DNA of 64,000 bases from a candidate division TA06 bacterium B3_TA06. Its GTDB lineage: Bacteria; Hydrothermota; Tepidihabitantia; B3-TA06. The stretch is taken from the NCBI GenBank assembly GCA_005223075.1, contig NJBO01000009.1:1-64000 (forward strand), given 5' to 3'. The position numbers and the translations under genes were made by a program. The notes under the pieces were generated by a model, which saw only the letters and a program-made list of their open reading frames with translations, was not told where the DNA came from and searched no databases. Position 1 is the first letter of the stretch. The number at the start of each line of letters is the position of its first letter. Shown here one piece after another: positions 34,014 to 42,202 of the stretch.

Positions 34014-37000
34014 GGTGGCGCTTTACGTCCTTTAAGCGCACCGAGATGATCTTGGACACACCCGGCTCCTCCATCGTTATCCCGTAGATTGTGTCCGCCT
34101 TCTCCATGGTGCGCTTGTTGTGGGTGATAATGAAGACCTGGATGTGCTCCTTGATGTGCGAGAGGTAGGATGCAAACTTGAGTACGTTAGCGTCGTCAAG
34201 TGGCGCGTCAAGCTCGTCGATAAAAATGAAGGGTGCGGGACGCACTCCGTAGAAGGCAAAGAGCAGCGCGATGCCCAACAGGGCACGCTCGCCGTCTGAG
34301 AGCTGGGAGAGGCGCTTGAGCTGTTTACCCTCTGGACGAGCGGTTATTTGGATAGGCGAGTTGAAGGGCTCGTCCGGATTCTCTAATCGCAGATCCGCCT
34401 CGCCGCCAGGGAAAAAGAAGTTGAATGTCCGACGGAACTCCTCCCGCAACGCCCTGAAGGTGGTCTCGAAACGGCTCCGGGCCTCCTCGTCTATCTCGCG
34501 GATGATAGTGGTCAGGCTTTCCGCGGCCTGGCTGATGTCGGTATGCTGTGCCTTTAAGCGATCCAGTTCTGCCTTTTCTTCTTCGTATTGGATCGCGGCA
34601 TACTCGTTGACCGGCCCCAAATCCTCAATGCGACGTTTGATCTCGGCAAGCTCAGCATCCACCTCCTCAGGCGTCATCGCTTGCGCGTCCGCGTCTTGAT
34701 CCGCAGGTAGAGGCGTTGAAACCAGAGGTCCCAGCTCCTGCCTTTCCCGCTTCAAGAGAAGCAGCTCGGTGCGAAGCTGAATAAGGTCCTCCCTCAAGCT
34801 TTCAAGCCCGGCCTCACGTTCGGTAAGTTCTTCCTCCTTCTCTCGTTTGGCCTGGATAACCTTTGATGTGTCAATCTTTGCCAGACGCTCGGCTTGCCGC
34901 TCGCGGCGTTCGTTAAGGCTGGCATGTTCTTTTTGAAGCTCCTCGACAGCCTCACCAAGGTCTGATGTTTCCTGTCGGGTGCTTTCCGCATCCTTCTGCC
35001 GGGAGGCAAGAAGTTGATCCAGACGGCCTTTCTCAGCCTCCAGACGCTCGTTGCGCTCACGAGCCAGATGCTCTGCTTCCTCCTCCTTTCCCAAGGTAAG
35101 AAGCTGATCGTTAAGCCCTGCCAGTTTGTCACGCAGGGCTTCCTCTTCTTCGCTGAGAGTCTTCTCAAGCTCACTCAGCGCCTCTTCTTTCTCGGAGCGC
35201 TGCGACTCCAGCATGCTTATCTTTTCTTCAAGCTCCGCGAGCGTTCCTCGAGCACCTTCGGCTTCTTGTTCACATTTGTGTGCTTGGGCTCGCAAGCGGT
35301 CGCGTTCTCGTTCGAGCTCGGCGACCTGTTCATTTATGCGAGCAACCTCTGTCTCCAACGCCTGCTTGCGGCTTCGTTCCTCAAGGTATGAACTTCTCGC
35401 TTCATCGAGCTTGGTGGCAAGGTCATCGCGTTCTTTGCGTGATCGGTCCAGATTTTCTTCCAGGGAAGCAATCGAGGTCTTCTCCTGCTTTTCCTGACCT
35501 TCCAACTCCTTGAGCCTGCGCCGATCGGCAAGCACCCCGCGAGGTCTACCCAGAAGGACAACCCCGTCCGAACGAAGCGCTGTCCCGTCCGGGCTAACGA
35601 AAGAAAGCTGGGGATATTGTCCGGCAAGAGAATCGAGATCGGCAAGATCGGCAAGCACCCAACTCTCAAGGCGCGCGGCAAGCAACCGAGGTGCACCTTT
35701 CTTGAGAGATACCTTATCAGCAATCCAGAGTTTGAAGCGCGCATCAGATGGGCGCTGGGGGGATGAGAAGGTGGGCCTGCGGTCAAGCACCAGCCCGGCC
35801 TGACCTTCGAGGGAAAGATCTTCAAGATCAGGCATGCCGGTTGCCGCAGCGAATCCAAGCACATCGTAAAGCACCGCCTCAAGGGCCGCCTCAAGTTCCG
35901 CTGGATAGCTCAGGAACCCCTCCATCAACCCGCGGAATCGAGGACCCAACTGCTTACGCAAAGCACGCCGCGGCTGATTCTCAACCCTTTCTCGGAGCGA
36001 CGCTGCCTGCCCGGCTAGCTTGGATTGGTGCTCTATCTGCTCCTGGCGTTTGCGTTCGGACGCTTGAATCTCCTCGTTCAGTCGAGCAAGGCGGTTCTCG
36101 ACCTGGGGGATCCCTTCTTCCTGTTCGGTTAGTGCGGATGCCGCCTTCTCGAGATTCCCCTTGATCTTTGTAAGTTCGCTGCGGAAAGAGCTGGCTCGTT
36201 CGGAGAGCCTGGAAAGCTCACCCCGGGCGACGGAGGCCAGAGATGCGGCGTTTTCTCCGCGGGAATACTCACGGGTTCGTTCCTCTATATGCCGAGCAAG
36301 CTCGGCTGAGAGTTCCTTAAGCTCTCCGCGTGTCTTGCGCACCTTGGAACGGTAAGCTGCCAGACGTTCTTCGTCGGCGTGCAACTTACCTCTTGCCTCC
36401 TGTAGGGCTCTGTCTGCCTCCTGTCTGCGTTCTGCCGCCTCCTCCTGGGCGCGTTTGGTCTGCTCGGCCTCTGAAGCGATCTCTTCGATGCGACGCTCGG
36501 CTTCTAGCTTTTCCTCCTCGATTCGCGCAATGCTCTCCCCAAGTGCCTGGCTGCGTGTACGTGAGGAAGAAAGTTTTGCGGCTATCTCAGAGAGCTTCTT
36601 ATTCACCTCATCAAGTGCTCTCCTGGCCTCTCGTTCGGCTGCCATGAGCCGCATGAGTTCAGAGTCCTTCTCCTTAAGCCCCCTGCGAATCCCCTCCATC
36701 GAGAGCAGTAGCTTGCGTTCTTCCTCCTCCAGTGCAGAGATGGTTTTATCCTTTTTCTCCATCTCCTGCAGAACTGCCTCGAGACGGGCGTGTATCTTAC
36801 GAGCCTCCAGGGTTACAAGTTTCTCCCGCAGTTCCTTGTAAAGCTGTGCACGCCTGCGCTGACGGGCCAGGGCTCGAACGATACGCTTGCGTTCGCCTAT
36901 AATATCTTCCAACCGAACCAGATCACGACGGACCAGGTCGAGCTTGCGCTCGGATTCCTTGCGTTTCTCGCGGAATCCCAGCACCCCGGCCGCGGACTCC

Positions 37001-37470
37001 AAAAGGTTATGCAGGTCGCCGCCCACGATGGCGGTAAGTTTGGTAGCGTCAAATACCGAGTAGAGACGGCCTCCGGCAGCCCCGCCGCGAAGGATCGCCT
37101 CGATATCCTTCAGGCGGCACTCCTCGCGGTTGATCTCAAAGCTCGACTCGCCGGTTCGGTAGTAGCGCCTGCGTAACTCCACCTCGGCCGGAAGATCAGG
37201 GAACTCGCCTTCGTTTTCAACAACCAGACTGACATCGGCATACCCCAACTCGGACAACCGGCCGCTTCCGGCAAAGATAAGATCCTCGCTCTTGACGCAG
37301 CGAAGGCGAGATAACGCCTGCTCACCCAAGACCCATCGGATACCATCGAGAACGTTTGATTTACCGCAACCGTTTGGACCAACAAGTGAGGTCATGCCTG
37401 GCGAGAGTTCCAGAACCGTCTTGTACGGAAAGGATTTGAACCCGTAGAGCCTGAGTTCCTTAAGCCGCAT
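33991..37470 (-). CDS. smc: Chromosome segregation protein SMC
   Basis: SMC folds and segregates chromosomes as a ring with ScpA and ScpB. The 1159-residue protein has Walker A GPNGCGKSN at 31-39, long coiled coils at about 165-490 and 650-1000 rich in Glu, Arg and Leu, a hinge at about 500-645, and the C-terminal head with the signature LSDGERALLG and Walker B FIFIDELDAPLDD. The signature usually reads LSGGE, so Asp replaces the second glycine. The ATG at 37470 has a GGGAGTTAGG site. scpA and scpB are not in the window. Confidence 0.96.
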   Translation of the reverse strand: MRLKELRLYGFKSFPYKTVLELSPGMTSLVGPNGCGKSNVLDGIRWVLGEQALSRLRCVKSEDLIFAGSGRLSELGYADVSLVVENEGEFPDLPAEVELRRRYYRTGESSFEINREECRLKDIEAILRGGAAGGRLYSVFDATKLTAIVGGDLHNLLESAAGVLGFREKRKESERKLDLVRRDLVRLEDIIGERKRIVRALARQRRRAQLYKELREKLVTLEARKIHARLEAVLQEMEKKDKTISALEEEERKLLLSMEGIRRGLKEKDSELMRLMAAEREARRALDEVNKKLSEIAAKLSSSRTRSQALGESIARIEEEKLEAERRIEEIASEAEQTKRAQEEAAERRQEADRALQEARGKLHADEERLAAYRSKVRKTRGELKELSAELARHIEERTREYSRGENAASLASVARGELSRLSERASSFRSELTKIKGNLEKAASALTEQEEGIPQVENRLARLNEEIQASERKRQEQIEHQSKLAGQAASLRERVENQPRRALRKQLGPRFRGLMEGFLSYPAELEAALEAVLYDVLGFAAATGMPDLEDLSLEGQAGLVLDRRPTFSSPQRPSDARFKLWIADKVSLKKGAPRLLAARLESWVLADLADLDSLAGQYPQLSFVSPDGTALRSDGVVLLGRPRGVLADRRRLKELEGQEKQEKTSIASLEENLDRSRKERDDLATKLDEARSSYLEERSRKQALETEVARINEQVAELERERDRLRAQAHKCEQEAEGARGTLAELEEKISMLESQRSEKEEALSELEKTLSEEEEALRDKLAGLNDQLLTLGKEEEAEHLARERNERLEAEKGRLDQLLASRQKDAESTRQETSDLGEAVEELQKEHASLNERRERQAERLAKIDTSKVIQAKREKEEELTEREAGLESLREDLIQLRTELLLLKRERQELGPLVSTPLPADQDADAQAMTPEEVDAELAEIKRRIEDLGPVNEYAAIQYEEEKAELDRLKAQHTDISQAAESLTTIIREIDEEARSRFETTFRALREEFRRTFNFFFPGGEADLRLENPDEPFNSPIQITARPEGKQLKRLSQLSDGERALLGIALLFAFYGVRPAPFIFIDELDAPLDDANVLKFASYLSHIKEHIQVFIITHNKRTMEKADTIYGITMEEPGVSKIISVRLKDVKRHHVAVEEA

Positions 37471-37544
37471 GATTGAATCCTAACTCCCTCTCAAGGCCCT
37501 GAATAGTTGCCCAGACTCACTAAAGACACAGTAAGGGAAGGTGC

Positions 37545-38675
37545 TCAGCGCCTGCGTCTACCAAAGGTCTTCTTTGCCTCGCTGCGCAGGCGGGACATCT
37601 TCTCGTGTGCCTGGGGGTGGGCGAGAACATGTTCCCAGTAAACCATAATCATAGAGTAGGCGACGATAAGCACCAGACCCACAAGAAGCACTGCCAGCAC
37701 CATGAGTTTCTTAGGCGGGAAGTAGGGAACCTCGGGAGGCTCGACCCACTCAAGCACGGAGATAAGGGGGGTGTCCTTGGCTTCCATAAGCTTGGCTTGC
37801 TCGTATTGCTGGATCAGCAACATGTATATCTCCTGCTGCACCACGAAGTCCCGGTAGAGCTCTAAGTAACGTGATACAACCGGAGGCAGCGATGCAAGCT
37901 TTGCCTGGATAACCGCAAGTTCCCGACGTGCCGGCTCATACTGCGGGTTGTCGGTGGTTGAGAAGGAGCGCATGTATTCGAGCTCCAACTCCTTCTGCAT
38001 CGCCTGTGCCTTGAGCTCGGCGAAGGCCTGTATCTGCCCACCCATCTCAGGGTTCACCATTGGCAGCTTATGCTTGCGCTGGAATTCGGTGAGGGAGTCC
38101 TGGGCTGTCTTCATATCCTCCTCAACCTGTGCGAGTCGCCCTTCGATGAACTCCCGCATATGACGACCCCTTGTGTTGCTCGAATGTGTGAGATAGTAAT
38201 CCAAAGCCTTTGCATAGGTGTTGACGATGTCTGCCACAAGCACATTGTCCGGACCTACCACCTCGATTACAAAAACCTGTTCCGGTGTCGTAAGCTTATA
38301 TGCGGTCATCCCTGCAAGTTCTTCGCGCGCTTCGGCCCGATCGGTCACATCAAGCCTTTCTAAAAGCACGCAGGAATCTATCACACGATCGGTAACGGTC
38401 TGGGAACGCAATATCTCCCCGTAGAAGAGCATCTCACTCGCTTCGACCCCGGGGATACTCAAACCCGTGATCCCCAACTGCGACTGCAGACCCGAAAGCA
38501 CGCCCATAACGCCGCTTTCCTGTGTGACGGGAAGAAGCTTAACCTCCGCTCTATACCTCTTTGGTAGAAGAAAGGCAAGTGCAATACCCAATCCGCCGAA
38601 GCAAGCGATAGCAATAAGCATCTTCCACCAGCGGCGAACGATGAAAATAAAAAGGTCAACAACACTGAAAGTCAT
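37545..38675 (-). CDS. Wzz/GNVR-type polysaccharide chain-length protein
   Basis: The 376-residue protein has two transmembrane segments (about 15-40 and 325-350) around a periplasmic coiled coil (about 165-290), with the Wzz-typical N-terminal segment DLFIFIVRRWWKML and a Pro-rich stretch (PPEVPYFPPKKL) before the second membrane segment. Such proteins set chain length or form the inner-membrane part of a capsule/exopolysaccharide exporter. There is no tyrosine kinase domain. The Met at 38675 is one base beyond the upstream stop and is the most natural start; TTG and GTG codons lie a little upstream. It forms an operon with the SLBB gene. No glycosyltransferases are nearby. Confidence 0.87.
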   Translation of the reverse strand: MTFSVVDLFIFIVRRWWKMLIAIACFGGLGIALAFLLPKRYRAEVKLLPVTQESGVMGVLSGLQSQLGITGLSIPGVEASEMLFYGEILRSQTVTDRVIDSCVLLERLDVTDRAEAREELAGMTAYKLTTPEQVFVIEVVGPDNVLVADIVNTYAKALDYYLTHSSNTRGRHMREFIEGRLAQVEEDMKTAQDSLTEFQRKHKLPMVNPEMGGQIQAFAELKAQAMQKELELEYMRSFSTTDNPQYEPARRELAVIQAKLASLPPVVSRYLELYRDFVVQQEIYMLLIQQYEQAKLMEAKDTPLISVLEWVEPPEVPYFPPKKLMVLAVLLVGLVLIVAYSMIMVYWEHVLAHPQAHEKMSRLRSEAKKTFGRRRR

Positions 38676-38676
38676 C

Positions 38677-39951
38677 TCACTCACCAAAGGTTAAGATAAC
38701 GGCCACCAACCCCAAAGCAGATGCGGCTAGCCCAACCCAGTCTCGCACCTCATAAAGTGGCTTTCGGGGGACAAAGATCATCGCCCCTGGTTCAAGCTGC
38801 ATATCAGGATGCGCACGTCGGGTGCGTCCGTCCGGATATATAACACGGATTGCCCCTAGATTGGCTGACGAAGAGAAGCCGCCTGCATGCCCCAGGTACT
38901 GATTTAGGGTCAGGGCCTCGTTGTAGATGACCGGTCCGGGCTTGCGTAACTCGCCGGTCACATATACAAATTGTTCTGAGCGAGGCACGGTTACAATATC
39001 TCCATGCTCAAGCTGAGTGTTCTCTCCTTGCCCGGTGGCGAGGTATTCCTGCATATCAAAGAATATCCGCTCGTCTCCCCGCTGTATATAGCAGTGAGCC
39101 AGATCGCTTTGTGGAATAAGAACTGCACGACTTTCAAGGAAATCACACACCCCCTCGCCGGGCTCGAACTCCAGCCAGTGTTCGGCGTTGAACTGGCGAC
39201 GCAGTGTATCGGTAAGGAAAACCAGCTGGATGCCGGGCTCATCAACGGCCTCTTTGGCAAACACCGCACCCCGCAGGAGAACGAAGAGCTCCATCTTAGG
39301 GACATAGATGATATCTCCGTCTGAAAGAGGGGGATTGGCGTCCAACTCACCATCCTCACGATAACGACGAAGATTGACCCTTAAGGTGTCACCGGAGCGC
39401 CTGACCAGTGAGATGTTTGAGACCGATCCCATGGAGGTGATGCCTCCAGCCAGATCAATACCGTCCTCTACCCGCATAAAGGGGGTAACAAGATAACTAC
39501 CTGGCCACTGGACATCGCCAAGGACGTTTATCTTGCAAAGCCTTGCTCCAATCAGGACAAAGTCTATCTCGACAGGCCTGATGAAATCACGAAAGGCCTC
39601 AGCCACCTGCTTGCGAGCCTTCTTGACAGCAACGTCCACGACCTCCATATAACCCACGGCCTCAAGGTTAACAAGACTCACCTCTCCAAAGGTCTGTCCG
39701 AAGGTTGTCATCCGGCGGCTTGAAGGCAGCATAATTACAAGCTGCCCGGTAGGGGTAATCCGGGTAGGATAGCTGTAGGAAAAACTGCCCTTTACAATAA
39801 TCAGCAGACTGTCGCCGGCGTTAAGCACATAGTCATCTATGGAAACTGGCTGTTCAGGAACCCTCCCAAGCTCAACAGGTATCTGGCGGCCAAAGGACTC
39901 GCCGGAGACCTGACCAACCCCTGCAAGAAACCAAAACAATATCCCCATCAT
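38677..39951 (-). CDS. Polysaccharide export protein with SLBB domains (Wza-like)
   Basis: The 424-residue product starts with a signal-like segment, then a Poly_export domain (YVLNAGDSLLIIVKG at about 41-55), and about three SLBB-type segments (KINVLGDVQWPGSYLVTP, VYVTGELRKPGPVIYNEA and one between). SLBB proteins form the periplasmic and outer-membrane channel for polysaccharides. The C-terminus holds a hydrophobic helix. The ATG follows a perfect TATAAT by 5 nt, so the mRNA appears leaderless; a second ATG is 3 nt inside. It is the first gene of the Wzz/SLBB pair. Confidence 0.87.
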   Translation of the reverse strand: MMGILFWFLAGVGQVSGESFGRQIPVELGRVPEQPVSIDDYVLNAGDSLLIIVKGSFSYSYPTRITPTGQLVIMLPSSRRMTTFGQTFGEVSLVNLEAVGYMEVVDVAVKKARKQVAEAFRDFIRPVEIDFVLIGARLCKINVLGDVQWPGSYLVTPFMRVEDGIDLAGGITSMGSVSNISLVRRSGDTLRVNLRRYREDGELDANPPLSDGDIIYVPKMELFVLLRGAVFAKEAVDEPGIQLVFLTDTLRRQFNAEHWLEFEPGEGVCDFLESRAVLIPQSDLAHCYIQRGDERIFFDMQEYLATGQGENTQLEHGDIVTVPRSEQFVYVTGELRKPGPVIYNEALTLNQYLGHAGGFSSSANLGAIRVIYPDGRTRRAHPDMQLEPGAMIFVPRKPLYEVRDWVGLAASALGLVAVILTFGE

Positions 39952-39956
39952 GAGAG

Positions 39957-39984
39957 ATTATACCTAAATCCGAGCCTTGGTCAA
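39957..39984 (-). promoter_or_regulatory. Leaderless promoter of the polysaccharide export pair
   Basis: On the minus strand TTGACC (39984-39979) and TATAAT (39962-39957) are 16 bp apart; ATG codons follow 5 and 8 nt later. Confidence 0.75.
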
Positions 39985-40141
39985 TGGTGCGATCTTCCTC
40001 AAAGATAATCTGCCTGAGTTGTTTCTGTTTACTCAGGGTGCCTGAAGAGCGCGACTTCTTCGGACTCCTAAAGTCTATGGCAGATCATAGAAAGAAACTT
40101 AACCTCGCCTATAACAACAGATATCATCTCAAGGAGGCAGT

Positions 40142-40234
40142 ATGAGATCCACCCTCCTCCTTTCGGGAAGATTTATTTCTGAGGAAAGACGCTGTATTGA
40201 CAAACCGCTGGTTTCGCCTACACTATGTTCTTAA
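40142..40234 (+). CDS. Possible 30-residue ORF upstream of the kinase
   Basis: The ORF begins MRSTLLLSGRFISEER and ends in a TAA at 40232. An AAGGAGG lies 4 nt before the ATG, better than most ribosome sites here. The promoter of the kinase overlaps its second half. It could be a leader peptide, or a chance ORF; I cannot decide. Confidence 0.25.
   Translation: MRSTLLLSGRFISEERRCIDKPLVSPTLCS
40197..40224 (+). promoter_or_regulatory. Promoter of the histidine kinase cluster
   Basis: TTGACA (40197-40202) and TACACT (40219-40224) are 16 bp apart, giving a leader of about 40 nt that includes AAGGAGG. Confidence 0.7.
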
Positions 40235-40268
40235 TTATCTTAAAGATGCAGCAAAGTAAGGAGGTTTG

Positions 40269-41822
40269 GTGGACGCGGAAGAAGACAGGCGAACGAAGCA
40301 ACTTTTGGAAGCCGCCAGGCTTAAGACGCAGTTTCTGGCCAACATGAGCCACGAGCTACGTACGCCCTTGAACTCGATAATCGGCTTTGGCGAGCTTTTG
40401 ATGGACGGGCTGGTGGGGCAACTAAACGAGAAACAGACCCACTATATAAAGATCATCCACTCCTCCGGCGTACATCTTTTGCGGCTGATCAACGACATCC
40501 TTGACTTCTCCAAGCTTGAGGCGGGTATGCTTGAGGTTTTCAACGAACCTACCGACCTGCGCGAGGTGGTTGAAGACGTTCTGCGTGTATACAGCGTGAT
40601 CGCCGAACGCAAGGAGATTGAGATTCACGTAGATATACCTCCACAGATGCCTCTTCTGCTCACCGACAGGCGCAAACTCACTCAGATAATCGACAACCTA
40701 CTCTCCAACGCCGTGAAGTTCACCGACCAGGGGTGTGTGGAGGTGGTGGTAACCAGGCGCAAAGATGATATGCTTGAGGTGACGGTAACCGACACCGGGA
40801 TAGGGATGGAGCTACAAGAGCTTGCGCACATCTTCGATCCATTCCGTCAGTTGGATGCCTCCACCACCCGGCGCTATCAGGGAACAGGACTTGGGTTGAC
40901 ATTGGTAAAGAAACTTCTTGAGATTCAGAATGGTACAATAGAGGTTCAAAGCTCTCCTTCTAAGGGTTCGAGGTTCACCTTCCGGCTGCCCTTTGTGGAG
41001 TTCAAACCCGAGAAGCCTCGCAAGGCAGCTAAACGAGAGGAGTTGGTTCACAGGCTTCCTGCGGCTGGCGAGCGTCCCATCCTGGTGGTTGAGGATAACC
41101 CGCTGGCGGCGAACCTCATGTCGGTGTGGCTTTCTGAGGCCGGCTACAAGGTCGAGGTGGCCTCCACCGGTGAGGAAGCCCTGCAGAAGGCGGTAACCCT
41201 GCGCCCAGCTGTGATTACCCTGGACATCCTACTCCCTCAGATGGACGGCTGGCGTGTGCTGCATCGTCTCAAGGAGATGCCAGAGATCAAGGATACACCA
41301 ATCATAGTGATCTCGATCGTGGAGGACAAAAGTTTCGGCCTCTCGCTTGGCGCGGTAGACTACATGGTCAAGCCGGTCTCGCGTAGCAATCTTATCTCGA
41401 AGATCGAGCGCCTCACCAAGAGCGTCCCAAGGCCCGGTCGCCTCCTCGTGATAGAAGACAACCCAGCGGACATCAGTCTGATAGAGGAGATACTTCGGCT
41501 GGACGGCTACGAGGTGCTCAAAGCCACCTCTGGAGTGGATGGTCTCAAGGCCGCGCGCAGCGAGAAGCCGGATCTCGTGATTCTGGATTTGATGATGCCT
41601 GACCTGGACGGCTTCGACGTTATGAGGCTTTTGGAGTCCGATGAAGCCACCCGCAGGTTGCCGATTATCATCCTTACCGCCAAGGACCTTACCCAGATCG
41701 ATCGAGCCAATCTGGGTGCCAACATCCGCGATATCTTCGGCAAGGCACAGCTTAACCGCGACTCACTTCGACAAAAGATCGCCCAGCTTCTATCTCACCC
41801 AAAAGGAGGTAGGGGGGAATGA
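40269..41822 (+). CDS. Soluble hybrid histidine kinase with two receiver domains
   Basis: The 517-residue protein begins almost directly with the HisKA domain (His28 in NMSHELRTPLNS), followed by HATPase_c (N box DNLLSNAVKFT, G1 DTGIGM, G2 GTGLGLTL) to about 240. Two receiver domains follow (about 270-385 with Asp in TLDILLPQMDGW, and 394-510 with Asp in LDLMMPDLDGF). There is no transmembrane or obvious sensory domain, so its input must come from a partner. The start is GTG at 40269, with AAGGAGG 4 nt upstream. It overlaps the next gene by 4 bp and leads a three-gene signalling operon. Confidence 0.9.
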   Translation: MDAEEDRRTKQLLEAARLKTQFLANMSHELRTPLNSIIGFGELLMDGLVGQLNEKQTHYIKIIHSSGVHLLRLINDILDFSKLEAGMLEVFNEPTDLREVVEDVLRVYSVIAERKEIEIHVDIPPQMPLLLTDRRKLTQIIDNLLSNAVKFTDQGCVEVVVTRRKDDMLEVTVTDTGIGMELQELAHIFDPFRQLDASTTRRYQGTGLGLTLVKKLLEIQNGTIEVQSSPSKGSRFTFRLPFVEFKPEKPRKAAKREELVHRLPAAGERPILVVEDNPLAANLMSVWLSEAGYKVEVASTGEEALQKAVTLRPAVITLDILLPQMDGWRVLHRLKEMPEIKDTPIIVISIVEDKSFGLSLGAVDYMVKPVSRSNLISKIERLTKSVPRPGRLLVIEDNPADISLIEEILRLDGYEVLKATSGVDGLKAARSEKPDLVILDLMMPDLDGFDVMRLLESDEATRRLPIIILTAKDLTQIDRANLGANIRDIFGKAQLNRDSLRQKIAQLLSHPKGGRGE

Positions 41823-42202
41823 GTCGCATCCTCGTGGTGGAAGATAATGAGGGGAATCTGGAGCTTATACGGGTAGTCCTGGAGATGGCAGGGTATGAGG
41901 TGATAGGTGCATCGAGTGCCGACGTGGGGCTGCTGGCGGCCAGAAAAGCTCACCCCGATCTTATACTTATGGACATGCACCTGCCGGGTATGGATGGATA
42001 CGAAGCGACGCGGATCATAAAGGGCGATAAGGAGTTGAAGCACATCCCGGTCATCGCGGTCACCGCTGTCACCGACCGCACCGATGAGGAACGTGTTCGT
42101 GCCTGCGGCTGCGAGGGATTCATCGCCAAGCCGGTGGATACCCGCAGTCTGGCCGCCCAGATTGCCGAGTTCCTGAAACTAGGGGGCGTGGAGCCCTCAT
42201 GA
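41819..42202 (+). CDS. Single-domain response regulator (DivK/CheY-like)
   Basis: The 127-residue protein is a stand-alone receiver: acidic pocket Glu8-Asp9, phosphoacceptor Asp52 in LILMDMHLPGMDGYEA, Thr in VTAVT and Lys in FIAKPVDTR. It resembles DivK-type relays. A GGAGG site precedes the ATG, and the gene overlaps both neighbours by 4 bp. It probably receives phosphate from the hybrid kinase upstream. Confidence 0.9.
   Translation: MSRILVVEDNEGNLELIRVVLEMAGYEVIGASSADVGLLAARKAHPDLILMDMHLPGMDGYEATRIIKGDKELKHIPVIAVTAVTDRTDEERVRACGCEGFIAKPVDTRSLAAQIAEFLKLGGVEPS

Larger units (their letters stand above)
39952..40268. other. Divergent gap before the two-component cluster
   Basis: Besides promoters on both strands, a 7-bp hairpin (CCTGAGT/ACTCAGG, about 40011-40036) without a T-run lies here. 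A 30-codon ORF at 40142-40234 has an excellent AAGGAGG site but no known relative, and the promoter of the kinase gene lies inside it. Confidence 0.5.

Noticed and set aside
34271-37385. Long plus-strand ORFs opposite smc
   Set aside because: They are Ser/Arg/Leu-rich shadows of the coiled-coil coding strand.
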